A stretch of 64,000 nucleotides of DNA from SSF14 sp037045585. Lineage in GTDB: Bacteria; Actinomycetota; Acidimicrobiia; Acidimicrobiales; Microtrichaceae. The position numbers and the translations under genes are program-made. The DNA lies in contig JBAOIR010000043.1 of the NCBI GenBank assembly GCA_037045585.1, positions 62,001 through 126,000 of the forward strand. The letters run 5' to 3'. Positions 22,757 to 33,748 of the stretch are shown piece by piece (within the stretch, counting starts at the first letter, position 1; each line of letters starts with the position of its first letter). The notes beneath the pieces were generated by a model that made no database searches, had not been told where the DNA came from, and saw only the letters and a list, made by a program, of their open reading frames with translations.

Positions 22757-23948
22757 TCAGTGGCCTCCTTGCAGCAGGCTCACATCTTGGGGGATTCGGT
22801 CGGCCTCGACGAAATCCGGGTCGATTGGGGCCGCGGCGATGTTCGGCAGCGCGACGACCGTGACGATGCAGAACGCCACCATGGCCCATCGCCCGGGGGC
22901 ACCCTCGCCGGCGGTGGGGTCGAGCAGTGCGAGGAGTCCGGCGACGGCCACGGCCCGCTGCCACGACGAGGTGGATCGGGCTGCCCACAGCACGAGGGCG
23001 ACCGTCGCGAAGGTGAGGTGATGCACCGAGCTGAACGGCGACACCACGGTCGACAGGCACATGCCGACCGTGACCAGACCGACCCCGTCGGGGCGGTCGG
23101 AACGCCCCAGCCGTGCAGCGGTGCGCAGGGCCGCGGCGACGAGCACGACGGTGGCCACGAGCCAGACGGTGTCGGCGACGGCGCGTGCGTCGATGACCGA
23201 TCGGAGGAGCACGCGTAGGTCGACCGACGTCGACGCCGCCCGGGTCACGGCTCGACCGCCGAGTCGCTGCACGAAGTCCCAGGTCGCTCCCGGGGCGACG
23301 GCGGCGGTCGCGCCCGTGACCGCCACGAACGTCGTCGCGGGCGCGGCGTGCCACGACGCGGTCGTGGCGCCGCAGACCGACCCACAGCACCGGAAGGACG
23401 GCGAGGGGCGTGACCTTGATCGCCGCGGCGAGCCCGATCCCGAGTCCCGACCATCGGGAGCGGCGGGCGATGGCGACGGAGTCGACGCAGAGGAGCAACG
23501 CGACGAACGTGTTGACCTGGCCGAGTCGGAGCGTCGAGATCGCCGGCACCAACCAGAGCGCGGCGGCGCCGCCAACGAGCGCGACCGTCGGAGGAACGGG
23601 CCGGGTGCCTCCGGCGTGGTGGATCGCCAAGGCATAGGCGACGACGAAGGCCACGACCGACAGGGTCAGCCACACCCTCGACCCGACCGCTTCGTCGAGC
23701 CACGTGAACGGCCAGATGAGCACCGCGGCAACCGGTGGGTAGGTGAATCGGAGGATGCCGGTGCCGTAGTCGTAGAGCCCGGCTCCGTCGATCGACGACA
23801 CGGCGCGGACGTAGATGCGGTAGTCGATTCGTCGATTGCCGTCGATGTTCCACTGAGCGGCGAGGTCGGCGGCCGCGAGGAGCACGGCAACCACGGCGAG
23901 GCTCGCAGGCCCCGAGGGCGACCGTCGGCGAGGAGATGTGTCGTCCAC
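22757..23948 (-). CDS. GT87/DUF2029-like membrane glycosyltransferase, one frameshift
   Basis: A polytopic membrane protein of about 395 residues from a GTG at 23948. The first part has RIDYRIYVRAVSSIDGAGLY (the Asp-containing first loop of GT-C enzymes), FTYPPVAAVLIWPFTWL and RLGQVNTFVALLLC; these match alpha-mannosyltransferases of the GT87 group, which use polyprenyl-phosphate mannose in envelope glycolipid synthesis. The frame breaks near 23350 and continues in another as ATTFVAVTGATAAVA to the TGA at 22757. A single-base error would restore it. The stop is two bases from the gpmA start. Confidence 0.65.
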
Positions 23949-24049
23949 ACCGACCTATCGGCGCACCCGCCGTCGTTCGTGAGGCGGTGGCGTCAGCGGC
24001 GGCCCCCGGGCCCGATGCTGTGAGTGGCCTCAACCATCGCCGCAACAAA

Positions 24050-24070
24050 GTTGATAACGAGACACTCAAG
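24050..24070 (+). promoter_or_regulatory. HAIR-like HspR operator upstream of dnaK
   Basis: GTTGATA-N7-ACTCAAG compared with the HspR consensus CTTGAGT-N7-ACTCAAG: the right arm is perfect and the left matches at four of seven. It overlaps the -35 and spacer of the dnaK promoter, where a bound repressor would block RNA polymerase. hspR is the fourth gene of the operon, giving the usual autoregulatory loop. Confidence 0.65.
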
Positions 24071-24079
24071 GAATATGCT
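24051..24079 (+). promoter_or_regulatory. Sigma-70-like promoter of the dnaK operon
   Basis: TTGATA, a 17-base spacer and TATGCT (four of six to TATAAT, with the conserved first, second and last bases). The start would be near 24086, leaving a leader of about 130 bases before dnaK. Confidence 0.6.
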
Positions 24080-24213
24080 TGCCTCATCCCACGAAGGTGC
24101 TGGTGGGCCCTCGGCCCCGTAGAGTCGAGGTCATCAGCGAACACACCGTCCCCGCCTGGGGGCGGTCGAACATCACGAACCGCGGCCCACGGTGGTCGCA
24201 CCAGGAGGCTCAC

Positions 24214-26040
24214 ATGCCCAAGGCAGTCGGAATCGATCTCGGAACCACCAACTCGGTCGTTGCGGTGCTCGAGGCGGGCGACCCCGTCGTCATCCCCAAC
24301 AGCGAGGGTGCCCGTACGACGCCGTCGGTCGTGGCGTTCACGAAGGACGGCGAGGTGCTCGTCGGCGAGGTCGCGAAGCGCCAGGCCATCACCAACCCCG
24401 ACCGCACCATCCGGTCGGTCAAGCGCCACATGGGCACGAACTGGTCCGTCGACATCGACGGCAAGGCGTACACGAGCCAGGAGATCTCGGCCCGCACGCT
24501 CATGAAGCTCAAGCGCGACGCCGAGGCCTACCTGGGCGACACCGTCACCCAGGCCGTCATCACCGTGCCCGCCTACTTCGACGACGCCCAGCGGACGGCC
24601 ACCAAGGAGGCCGGTCAGATCGCGGGCCTCGAGGTGCTCCGCATCATCAACGAGCCCACCGCCGCGGCCCTTGCCTACGGCATGGAGAAGGAAGGCGCCG
24701 ACCAGACGATCCTCGTGTTCGACCTCGGCGGCGGCACCTTCGACGTGTCGGCCCTCGAGATCGGCGACGGGGTGTTCGAGGTCAAGTCCACCCACGGCGA
24801 CACCGAGCTCGGTGGCGACGACTGGGACCAGCGGGTCATCGACTGGCTGGTCGACTCGTTCAAGAACAGCAACGGCGTCGACCTGTCCAAGGACAACATG
24901 GCCCTGCAGCGCCTCAAGGAAGCGGCCGAGAAGGCCAAGATCGAGCTGAGCCAGGTCCAGCAGACCCAGATCAACCTGCCGTTCATCACGGCGACCGACG
25001 CCGGCCCGCTCCACCTCGACGAGTCGTTGACCCGGGCGAAGTTCCAGGAGATCACGGCCGACCTGCTCGACCGCTGCCGGGTGCCGTTCGAGCAGGCGCT
25101 CAAGGACGCCGGCCTCACGATGGGCCAGCTCGACCACGTGATCATGGTCGGCGGCTCGACCCGCATGCCCGCGGTGCAGGAACTCGTGCACTCGATGACG
25201 GGCCGTGAGCCCCACAAGGGTGTCAACCCCGACGAGGTCGTCGCCATGGGCGCGGCCGTCCAGGCCGGCGTCCTCAAGGGCGACGTCAAGGACATCCTCC
25301 TGCTCGACGTCACGCCCCTCTCCCTCGGCATCGAGACGAAGGGCGGCGTCATGACCAAGCTCATCGAGCGCAACACCACGATCCCGACCCGTCGTACCGA
25401 GGTGTTCACGACGGCCGAGGACATGCAGCCCTCCGTGGAGATCCACGTGCTGCAGGGTGAGCGCGAGATGTCGAGCTACAACAAGACGCTCGGCAAGTTC
25501 CAGCTCGTCGACCTGCCGCCGGCCCCCCGTGGTGTGCCCCAGATCGAGGTCACGTTCGACATCGACGCCAACGGCATCGTGAACGTGGCGGCGAAGGACC
25601 GTGCGACGTCCAAGGAGCAGTCGATCACCATCACCGGCCAGTCGTCCCTGTCGAAGGATCAGATCAGCCAGATGGTGAAGGACGCCGAGGCGCACGCCGA
25701 AGAGGACCGCAAGCGCAAGGAAGACGCCGAGGAACTCAACAAGGCCGACACGCTCGTGTACCAGACCGAGAAGCTCCTCCGTGAGCAGGGCGAGAAGATC
25801 GAGGGCGACGACCGGGTGCAGGTCGAGCAGGCGCTCGGCACGCTCAAGGAAGCCATCGCCGAGGGCGAGATCGAGAAGATCAAGATCGCGACCGAGGGCC
25901 TCATGATCGCCAGCCAGAAGTTCGCCCAGCAGCTCTACGAGCAGGCAGCGAACGACGGCGGCTACACCCAGGCCAGCCCGTCCGCCGGTGGCGCCGAGGA
26001 CGACGTCGTCGATGCCGAGATCATCGAGGACGAGAAGTGA
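24214..26040 (+). CDS. dnaK: Chaperone DnaK (Hsp70)
   Basis: 608 residues from the ATG at 24214, preceded by AGGAGG at a spacing of seven. The start gives the canonical N-terminus PKAVGIDLGTTNSVVAVLE. Further signatures are VFDLGGGTFDVSALE and VGGSTRMPAVQELV in the nucleotide-binding domain, the linker DVTPLSLGIETKGG, and a C-terminal tail ending in DDVVDAEIIEDEK. It refolds proteins through ATP-driven cycles with GrpE and DnaJ, encoded immediately downstream. The stop overlaps the grpE GTG by GTGA. An in-frame ATG at 24079 is too close to the promoter to be used. Confidence 0.98.
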   Translation: MPKAVGIDLGTTNSVVAVLEAGDPVVIPNSEGARTTPSVVAFTKDGEVLVGEVAKRQAITNPDRTIRSVKRHMGTNWSVDIDGKAYTSQEISARTLMKLKRDAEAYLGDTVTQAVITVPAYFDDAQRTATKEAGQIAGLEVLRIINEPTAAALAYGMEKEGADQTILVFDLGGGTFDVSALEIGDGVFEVKSTHGDTELGGDDWDQRVIDWLVDSFKNSNGVDLSKDNMALQRLKEAAEKAKIELSQVQQTQINLPFITATDAGPLHLDESLTRAKFQEITADLLDRCRVPFEQALKDAGLTMGQLDHVIMVGGSTRMPAVQELVHSMTGREPHKGVNPDEVVAMGAAVQAGVLKGDVKDILLLDVTPLSLGIETKGGVMTKLIERNTTIPTRRTEVFTTAEDMQPSVEIHVLQGEREMSSYNKTLGKFQLVDLPPAPRGVPQIEVTFDIDANGIVNVAAKDRATSKEQSITITGQSSLSKDQISQMVKDAEAHAEEDRKRKEDAEELNKADTLVYQTEKLLREQGEKIEGDDRVQVEQALGTLKEAIAEGEIEKIKIATEGLMIASQKFAQQLYEQAANDGGYTQASPSAGGAEDDVVDAEIIEDEK

Positions 26041-26636
26041 CCGATCCCACCAACGACGAGGTGTCGGCGGACGATCCGTCCGCCGACACCGGGGTCGACT
26101 CGGTGGATTCCGGTCTCGTCGAGGACATCGACCTCGATGAGACCGACCTTGCCGAGCTCCTCGACCAGATCGGCTCCACCGGTTCGGCCGAGGAGCTCCT
26201 CACGAGCGCCCTCGAGGATCTCGAGCGGGTAACTGCCGAGCGCGACGAGTACCTCGATCTCGCCCGCCGAGTGCAGGCCGAGTTCGAGAACTACAAGCGC
26301 CGGATCGACGGTCAGCGGATCGAACAGGTCCAACGCGCCGCCGAGGCGCTCGTCGTCGAGATCCTGCCGGTGCTCGACGTGTGCGATGCCGCGATCGGCC
26401 ACGGCGCCCAGGACGTCGGCCCGATCCAGTCGGCGTTGTTGAACACCCTCGAGAAGCGTGGCCTCGCCAAGGTCGACGACGTCGACGTCTCGTTCGACCC
26501 GCTGGTGCACGAAGCCGTGCTCACCGAAGCGGGTGACGGCGCCGACGACGAACCGGTCGTGACCGAGATCATGCGAAGTGGGTACGCCTGGAACGGCCGT
26601 GTGGTCCGTCCGGCGATGGTGAAGGTGCGGGGTTAG
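26037..26636 (+). CDS. grpE: Nucleotide exchange factor GrpE
   Basis: 199 residues from a GTG overlapping the dnaK stop. The acidic, disordered N-terminus (about 60 residues) leads into a long coiled-coil with AERDEYLDLARRVQAEFENY, then the beta domain ending with SGYAWNGRVVRPAMVKV. It releases ADP from DnaK. The position directly after dnaK and translational coupling support the assignment. Confidence 0.95.
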   Translation: MTDPTNDEVSADDPSADTGVDSVDSGLVEDIDLDETDLAELLDQIGSTGSAEELLTSALEDLERVTAERDEYLDLARRVQAEFENYKRRIDGQRIEQVQRAAEALVVEILPVLDVCDAAIGHGAQDVGPIQSALLNTLEKRGLAKVDDVDVSFDPLVHEAVLTEAGDGADDEPVVTEIMRSGYAWNGRVVRPAMVKVRG

Positions 26637-26666
26637 GACTTGCCCGCCCGAGACCGCAGCGAAGCA

Positions 26667-26692
26667 GACCGGCGCTCGAGGGAGCGCCGGTC
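26667..26692 (+). other. Perfect hairpin in the grpE-dnaJ gap
   Basis: An 11-base stem (GACCGGCGCTC / GAGCGCCGGTC) with a GAGG tetraloop, flanked on both sides by GCGAAGC. There is no T-run after it, and it lies inside an operon, so an RNA-processing, stability or translation-control element is more likely than a full terminator. Confidence 0.7.
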
Positions 26693-26716
26693 GCGAAGCG
26701 ATGGAGGCGATCGAGC

Positions 26717-27850
26717 ATGACGATGCAGCGTGAGTGGTTCGAGAAGGACTACTACGCCGCGCTCGGGGTTGCTGCCAGCGCCTCGCCCAAGGACATCACC
26801 ACCGCCTACCGCCGGCTTGCCCGGCAGTTCCATCCCGACGCGAACCCCGGCGATTCCACTGCCGAGGAGAAGTTCAAGGAGGTGTCCGCGGCGTACGACG
26901 TCGTGGGCGATCCCGAGCGCCGCAAGGAGTACGACCAGGTGCGGGCGATGGGCCCGATGGGTTCGCGGCTCAGCGGCGGTGGTCCCGGCGGTGGGTTCGG
27001 TCGCCCCGGCGACGCCACGTTCAACGGCGCCGACCTGGGCGACATCATCGGCAACCTGTTCGGCCGCGGCGAGCAGGGCGGTGCTCGTGCGCCCTTCAGC
27101 CGGGGTCAGCAGCGAGGTACCGACCTCGAGGCCGACCTGCACCTGGCATTCATGGACGCCATCCGAGGCGTCACCACGTCGGTCAACCTGATCAGCGAGG
27201 CCACCTGTACCGAGTGCAACGGCACGTGCGCGGCTCGGGGCACCAGCCCCCGGGTATGCACCGAATGCGGCGGGCGCGGGGTGGTCGACGACAACCAGGG
27301 CTTCTTCTCGTTGAGCCATCCATGCGCCGGCTGCGGTGGTCGTGGCAGCTTCATCGACACGCCGTGCCCGGCGTGCAGCGGCAGTGGCGTGATGACCCGC
27401 CCGCGGGTCGTCAAGGTTCGGCTGCCCGAGGGTGTGAAGGACGGCCAACAGATCCGTCTCAAGGGCAAGGGCGGCCCCGGCCGCAACGGTGCACCCGACG
27501 GCGACCTCTACGTCCGTGTCAACGTCGAGCCCCATCCGCTGTTCGGTCGTGAGGGCGATGACCTGCTGCTCACCGTGCCGGTCTCCTTCGCCGAGGCCGC
27601 ATTGGGCGCCGACATCCGGGTGCCGACGCTCGACGGCGACGCGGTCACCATCCGCATCCCCGCCGGAACGCCCAACGGTCGGGTGTTCCGTGTCAAGGCC
27701 CGAGGCATCGCCACCGCCACCGGCAAGGGCGATCTGCTCGTCGCCGTCGACCTCGTCGTCCCGACCGGCCTCTCCGACCACGAACGCGCCGCCCTCGAGG
27801 CGTTCCGCGACGCCTCCACCCAGTCACCCCGCGCCCACCTGGGCGTCTGA
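26717..27850 (+). CDS. dnaJ: Chaperone DnaJ (Hsp40)
   Basis: 377 residues. The J domain starts with KDYYAALGVAASASPKDITT and has the HPD tripeptide (RQFHPDANPGD, about residues 35-45). A Gly-rich stretch follows, then four zinc-binding repeats, CTECNGTC, CTECGGRG, CAGCGGRG and CPACSGSG, and the substrate-binding C-terminal barrel. In the first repeat the last glycine of CxxCxGxG is a cysteine, which adds a spare thiol. DnaJ stimulates DnaK ATPase and delivers clients. It belongs to the dnaK operon. An ATG two codons inside is an equally possible start. Confidence 0.96.
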   Translation: MTMQREWFEKDYYAALGVAASASPKDITTAYRRLARQFHPDANPGDSTAEEKFKEVSAAYDVVGDPERRKEYDQVRAMGPMGSRLSGGGPGGGFGRPGDATFNGADLGDIIGNLFGRGEQGGARAPFSRGQQRGTDLEADLHLAFMDAIRGVTTSVNLISEATCTECNGTCAARGTSPRVCTECGGRGVVDDNQGFFSLSHPCAGCGGRGSFIDTPCPACSGSGVMTRPRVVKVRLPEGVKDGQQIRLKGKGGPGRNGAPDGDLYVRVNVEPHPLFGREGDDLLLTVPVSFAEAALGADIRVPTLDGDAVTIRIPAGTPNGRVFRVKARGIATATGKGDLLVAVDLVVPTGLSDHERAALEAFRDASTQSPRAHLGV

Positions 27851-27898
27851 CCAACCAACCAATCCACTCCATTCGCTGAGGGCTCCGAAACGTGAGCA

Positions 27899-27919
27899 GC
27901 TCCCGAGGAACGCGGGAGC
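27899..27919 (+). other. Hairpin in the dnaJ-hspR gap
   Basis: A 7-base stem (GCTCCCG / CGGGAGC) with a 7-base loop, without T-run. Like the grpE-dnaJ hairpin, it may adjust expression of the downstream genes of the operon. Confidence 0.5.
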
Positions 27920-27958
27920 GAACCTCGGCGGAGGTGGCCGAAGCCATCAGGAGGTCCC

Positions 27959-28341
27959 ATGCCCGAGTTCGACCAGGCGGTCTATGTCATCTCCGTCGCA
28001 GCGGAGCTGGCCGGCGTCCACCCACAGACCCTTCGCATCTACGAGCGCAAGGGCCTCCTCAACCCGGCCCGCACCGGCGGTGGAAGCCGTCGGTACAGCC
28101 AGGCCGACATCGCACACCTCGAGCGGATCCAGCAGCTCACCAACGAGGGTCTCAACCTCGCCGGAGTGACCCGGGTGCTGGAGCTCGAGTGGCGCATCAA
28201 ACAGCTCGAGGCCGAGCTGGAACGCACCCGGGCCGAGGCGGCCGCCAGCGTCGCCGACACCCATCGCCAGTACCGACGGGACCTTGTACCCGTGCCCCCG
28301 ACCACGGTCGTGCTCTACAACGAAGGAAGAAGGAGGCGAAC

Positions 28342-28345
<4 letters not shown>
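27959..28345 (+). CDS. hspR: Heat-shock repressor HspR (MerR family)
   Basis: 128 residues; AGGAGG lies about five bases before the ATG. The MerR-type helix-turn-helix is visible in YVISVAAELAGVHPQTLRIYERKGLLNPART (the first 45 residues, described here in part), followed by SRRYSQADIAHLERIQQL and a coiled-coil of about 35 residues. HspR binds HAIR operators and represses the dnaK operon, with DnaK acting as co-repressor in Streptomyces. The stop overlaps the clpB ATG (ATGA), so the repressor is made with the chaperones it controls. Confidence 0.93.
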
Positions 28346-30864
<2,519 letters not shown>

Positions 30865-30877
30865 CCGGTGCGAGTGG

Positions 30878-31171
30878 TCAGCGGGCGGTGAGCGCCTGGA
30901 GGAGGGCGACGTCGCCGGCCTCCATGTCGGCGCCGTAGGCGGCGACGATGTAGCCCTGGTGGCCGTGGGCGGTCGAGATCGCGACCACGATCGCCTCGTC
31001 GTCGGGGTTGGATTCGCCTTCGAAGCGCACGGTCTCGTCGACGACGGCGGTCGCCGGGTCGACGACCTCATTGCACACGCCGCATTGCAGCCACCCCTCG
31101 GGAGTGGCGGACATCTCCAGGTCGTACCCGGCTGAGCGGATGCGGGCGATGGCCTCGAGGATCGTCTCCAT
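30878..31171 (-). CDS. Small protein of unknown function with a CxxC pair
   Basis: 97 residues from an ATG at 31171. The N-terminal helix is METILEAIARIRSAGYDLEM; a CGVCNEVVDP motif could bind zinc or form a disulfide. The rest predicts beta-strands ending with a short helix. Not recognised as a named family. It is convergent with clpB, separated by 13 bases, and has codon use like its neighbours. Confidence 0.55.
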   Translation of the reverse strand: METILEAIARIRSAGYDLEMSATPEGWLQCGVCNEVVDPATAVVDETVRFEGESNPDDEAIVVAISTAHGHQGYIVAAYGADMEAGDVALLQALTAR

Positions 31172-31321
31172 GGGGTCAGTCTTCCAGGTCGGCTCGCCGA
31201 TCGGGATCGCCTCGCCCGGTCGACGATGAACCCGGCATCCTCTTCGATTCGGGGTGCGCCACCACGCACCGTGAGGTGGCGGATAGGTCTCGGGGATCAT
31301 CTGAAAGCGACGGACGGTGGG

Positions 31322-31327
31322 TAGCCT
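31322..31327 (+). promoter_or_regulatory. -10 element for leaderless metallophosphoesterase gene
   Basis: TAGCCT followed by seven bases and the GTG at 31335. Confidence 0.4.
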
Positions 31328-31334
31328 GCCAGCT

Positions 31335-32357
31335 GTGGAGATCACCACCGTTTCGACCGACGAGATCGTCCTGTTCGACGGCCGGGAGCTCCGGACCTAC
31401 GCCGACCTCGAACCGGGCCGCGTCTACGAATTCGGCGACCAGCACGTCCGGACGCTGGTCGCGCCGGGCCCGCTCCTCGGTCGCGTCGCGACCGTCAACG
31501 ACGTTCACTTCGGCGAGACCGAGTGCGGAGTGATCTCCGGGACCGACATCGGTCCGACGTTCTCGACTGCCCCGGGCGAGGAGCCTTACCCCGAGGTGAT
31601 GAATCGTGGCGCCATCGCCGAGCTCAGCCGCATCGACCCCGAGGTGGTCGTCGTCAAGGGCGACCTGACCAGCACGGGCACACACGACGAGTACGAGCGG
31701 TTCCTCGACGTGTACGGGTCGGCCTTCGGAGACCGACTGGTCCATGTTCGGGGCAACCACGACTCGTACCACGGGCAGGTGTTCGCGGACTTCCCGATGC
31801 AGGAGGTCCTGGTCGAGGGCGCCACCCTCGCCGTGCTCGACACCGCCCGGCTCGGTCGGGTCAACGGATCGATCTCTGCCGATCAGATCGACTGGCTCGA
31901 CGAGCTGGCATCCCGCACCGATACCCAGGTGCTCGTGTTCGGGCACCACCACGTGTGGAACCCTGAGCTCGACCCCCGCCGCGACGACTTCTTCGGGATC
32001 CGCCCCGCCGACAGCGAGGCGCTGTTCGAGGTCTTCGCTCGGCGCCACAACCTCACCGGCTACCTGGCCGGCCACACCCACCGCAATCGACGGATGCACA
32101 TTGCCGAGGCGGGCGGTGCGCCGTTCGTCGAGGTGGCGTGCGTGAAGGACTTCCCCGGCGCCGTCGCCGAGTACCGGATCCACGACGGGGGAATCGTCCA
32201 GGTGTTCCGTCGAATCAGTGAACCCGAGGCGCTGCGCTGGTCCGAACGCACCCGTAAGATGTACGAGGGCGGCTACGGCGCGTACGCCTTCGGTCGTCTC
32301 GCCGATCGTTGTTTCACGATGGCGGACCGGCGGGCCCGCACCGCGGTGGCGACATGA
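31335..32357 (+). CDS. Calcineurin-like metallophosphoesterase
   Basis: 340 residues from a GTG. The phosphoesterase motifs are in order: VNDVHFGE (D-x-H), VVKGDLT (GD), VRGNHDSY (GNHD), FGHHHV and LAGHTHRNR (GHTH), together the full di-metal site. It is probably a phosphodiesterase or phosphatase; no signal peptide is present, so it is cytoplasmic. The first 50 residues form an extra N-terminal beta region. Its stop overlaps the next gene (ATGA). Confidence 0.85.
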   Translation: MEITTVSTDEIVLFDGRELRTYADLEPGRVYEFGDQHVRTLVAPGPLLGRVATVNDVHFGETECGVISGTDIGPTFSTAPGEEPYPEVMNRGAIAELSRIDPEVVVVKGDLTSTGTHDEYERFLDVYGSAFGDRLVHVRGNHDSYHGQVFADFPMQEVLVEGATLAVLDTARLGRVNGSISADQIDWLDELASRTDTQVLVFGHHHVWNPELDPRRDDFFGIRPADSEALFEVFARRHNLTGYLAGHTHRNRRMHIAEAGGAPFVEVACVKDFPGAVAEYRIHDGGIVQVFRRISEPEALRWSERTRKMYEGGYGAYAFGRLADRCFTMADRRARTAVAT

Positions 32358-32992
32358 CCTCCCTCGTCGCACCCCTGCCCTACGACGAGATCGTCGAGCT
32401 GCTCGCCGAGGCGTCGGCAGCGTTCGTCGACACCGTCGTCGGGATCACGTCCGATGAATGGTCGGAGCCGGGGCTCGGCGTGTGGAACGTCCGCGAGCTG
32501 GTCGGACACACGATGCGAGCGTTCTCGACCGTGCACCGGTTCCTCGACGAGCCGGTCGATCGTGTCGAGGTGGAAACGGCGCCGGACTACTTCCGCATCG
32601 CCCTCGGTTCGTCGCCCGGCATCCACGATCAGGTCGCCGACCGGGGCCGCGAGGCCGGCGTCCTCCTGGGCGACGACCCGGTGGCGAGCGTCGTGGAGGA
32701 CGTCAGCCGACTGCTCGGTCGGCTCGGTGAGATGACCGGCGACGAGATCGGCGTGACCGCCGTCGGCGGCATGGTGCTGCCGGCGTACCTCGACACGCGG
32801 CTCGTCGAACTGGTGGTGCACCTGTCCGACCTGTGTCTGGCGCTCGGGCGTCCCGCGCCCGACCTCGGTCGCGCCGGGGTACGGGTCGCTGCCCTCGTCC
32901 TTGCGAGCGCGTCGGTCGAGGATCGCGACACCGTCGTGCGGGCGATGCTCGGACGGGCGGACCTCCCTCCCGGCTTCAACGTCTGGCCCTGA
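32354..32992 (+). CDS. MDMPI (maleylpyruvate isomerase N-terminal) / DinB-like protein
   Basis: 212 residues starting with a helix-bundle pattern: FVDTVVGITSDEWSEPGLG, then WNVRELVGHTMRAFSTVHRFL, the W-x-x-x-x-L-x-x-H signature holding the first metal-binding histidine, and a further histidine in LVELVVHLSDL. Actinobacterial members are mycothiol-dependent enzymes or metal-binding proteins of unknown substrate. It is translationally coupled to the phosphoesterase. Confidence 0.75.
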   Translation: MTSLVAPLPYDEIVELLAEASAAFVDTVVGITSDEWSEPGLGVWNVRELVGHTMRAFSTVHRFLDEPVDRVEVETAPDYFRIALGSSPGIHDQVADRGREAGVLLGDDPVASVVEDVSRLLGRLGEMTGDEIGVTAVGGMVLPAYLDTRLVELVVHLSDLCLALGRPAPDLGRAGVRVAALVLASASVEDRDTVVRAMLGRADLPPGFNVWP

Positions 32993-33039
32993 GGATCCAC
33001 AACCGCGCCGTCGCCACCTCCGGGCGTCGAACTGCGAGA

Positions 33040-33714
33040 ATGGCATTCATGGCGAACGGTACGGCACCTCTCACCCGCCACGACCTCGATCTCACTCCTC
33101 GTCGCCGCCCCGTGCAGGAGCGCAGCCGCGAGCGCTTCGCCCGCATCCTCCGTGCGACCCGGGCACTCCTCCTCGAGACCGGCATCGAGGCGCTGAGTTG
33201 CGAATCGATCGCTGCTGCCGCCGACGTGCCGGTCGGGACGGTGTACCAGTTCTTCCCCAACAAGTTCTCGATCGTCTGCGAGCTCGACCGGCTCGACACC
33301 GAGTCCGTCGCCGCCGAGCTCGATGCGTTCGGTGCGCAGATCCCGTCGCTCGAGTGGAAGGAACTGCTGGACGCGCTGATCGACCACCTCGCGATGGAGT
33401 GGAGCCACGATCCGTCGCGTCGCGCCGTGTGGCTGTCGATGCAGGCGACGCCGGCGACCCGCGAGGCCTCCACCCTCCACCAACAGATCCTCGGCGACCG
33501 CGTTGCCCGCATCATCTCGCCGCTCACCCCCGGCACGCATCGCCGTGAACGGTCGACGATCGCCCAGGTCGTCGTGCACACCTGTTACTCGATGCTGAAC
33601 TTCTCGGTCCGTGATCATCGTGCCCATCCGGCGGCGGTGCGCGAGACCAAGCGCCTGCTCACGGCGTACCTCGAGGTGGCGGCCGCCGAGTCACTCGCGA
33701 CGCAGGGGTCCTGA
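33040..33714 (+). CDS. TetR-family transcriptional regulator
   Basis: 224 residues if the ATG at 33040 is used; the ATG at 33049 is equally possible. The HTH is typical: RSRERFARILRATRALLLET, then ALSCESIAAAADVPVGTVYQ and FFPNKFSIVCEL. The C-terminal all-helical ligand domain resembles no specific group that I can name. It lies 48 bases after the MDMPI gene on the same strand and is convergent with the GGDEF-like gene; target genes are unknown. Confidence 0.88.
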   Translation: MAFMANGTAPLTRHDLDLTPRRRPVQERSRERFARILRATRALLLETGIEALSCESIAAAADVPVGTVYQFFPNKFSIVCELDRLDTESVAAELDAFGAQIPSLEWKELLDALIDHLAMEWSHDPSRRAVWLSMQATPATREASTLHQQILGDRVARIISPLTPGTHRRERSTIAQVVVHTCYSMLNFSVRDHRAHPAAVRETKRLLTAYLEVAAAESLATQGS

Positions 33715-33748
33715 CGCCGTCCGGTTGGGAGGCAGCGGTCGGGATGGC

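Noticed and set aside
23949..24213. CIRCE (HrcA) operator upstream of dnaK
   Set aside because: No TTAGCACTC-N9-GAGTGCTAA palindrome is present; the site seen is HAIR-like and hspR is in the operon.
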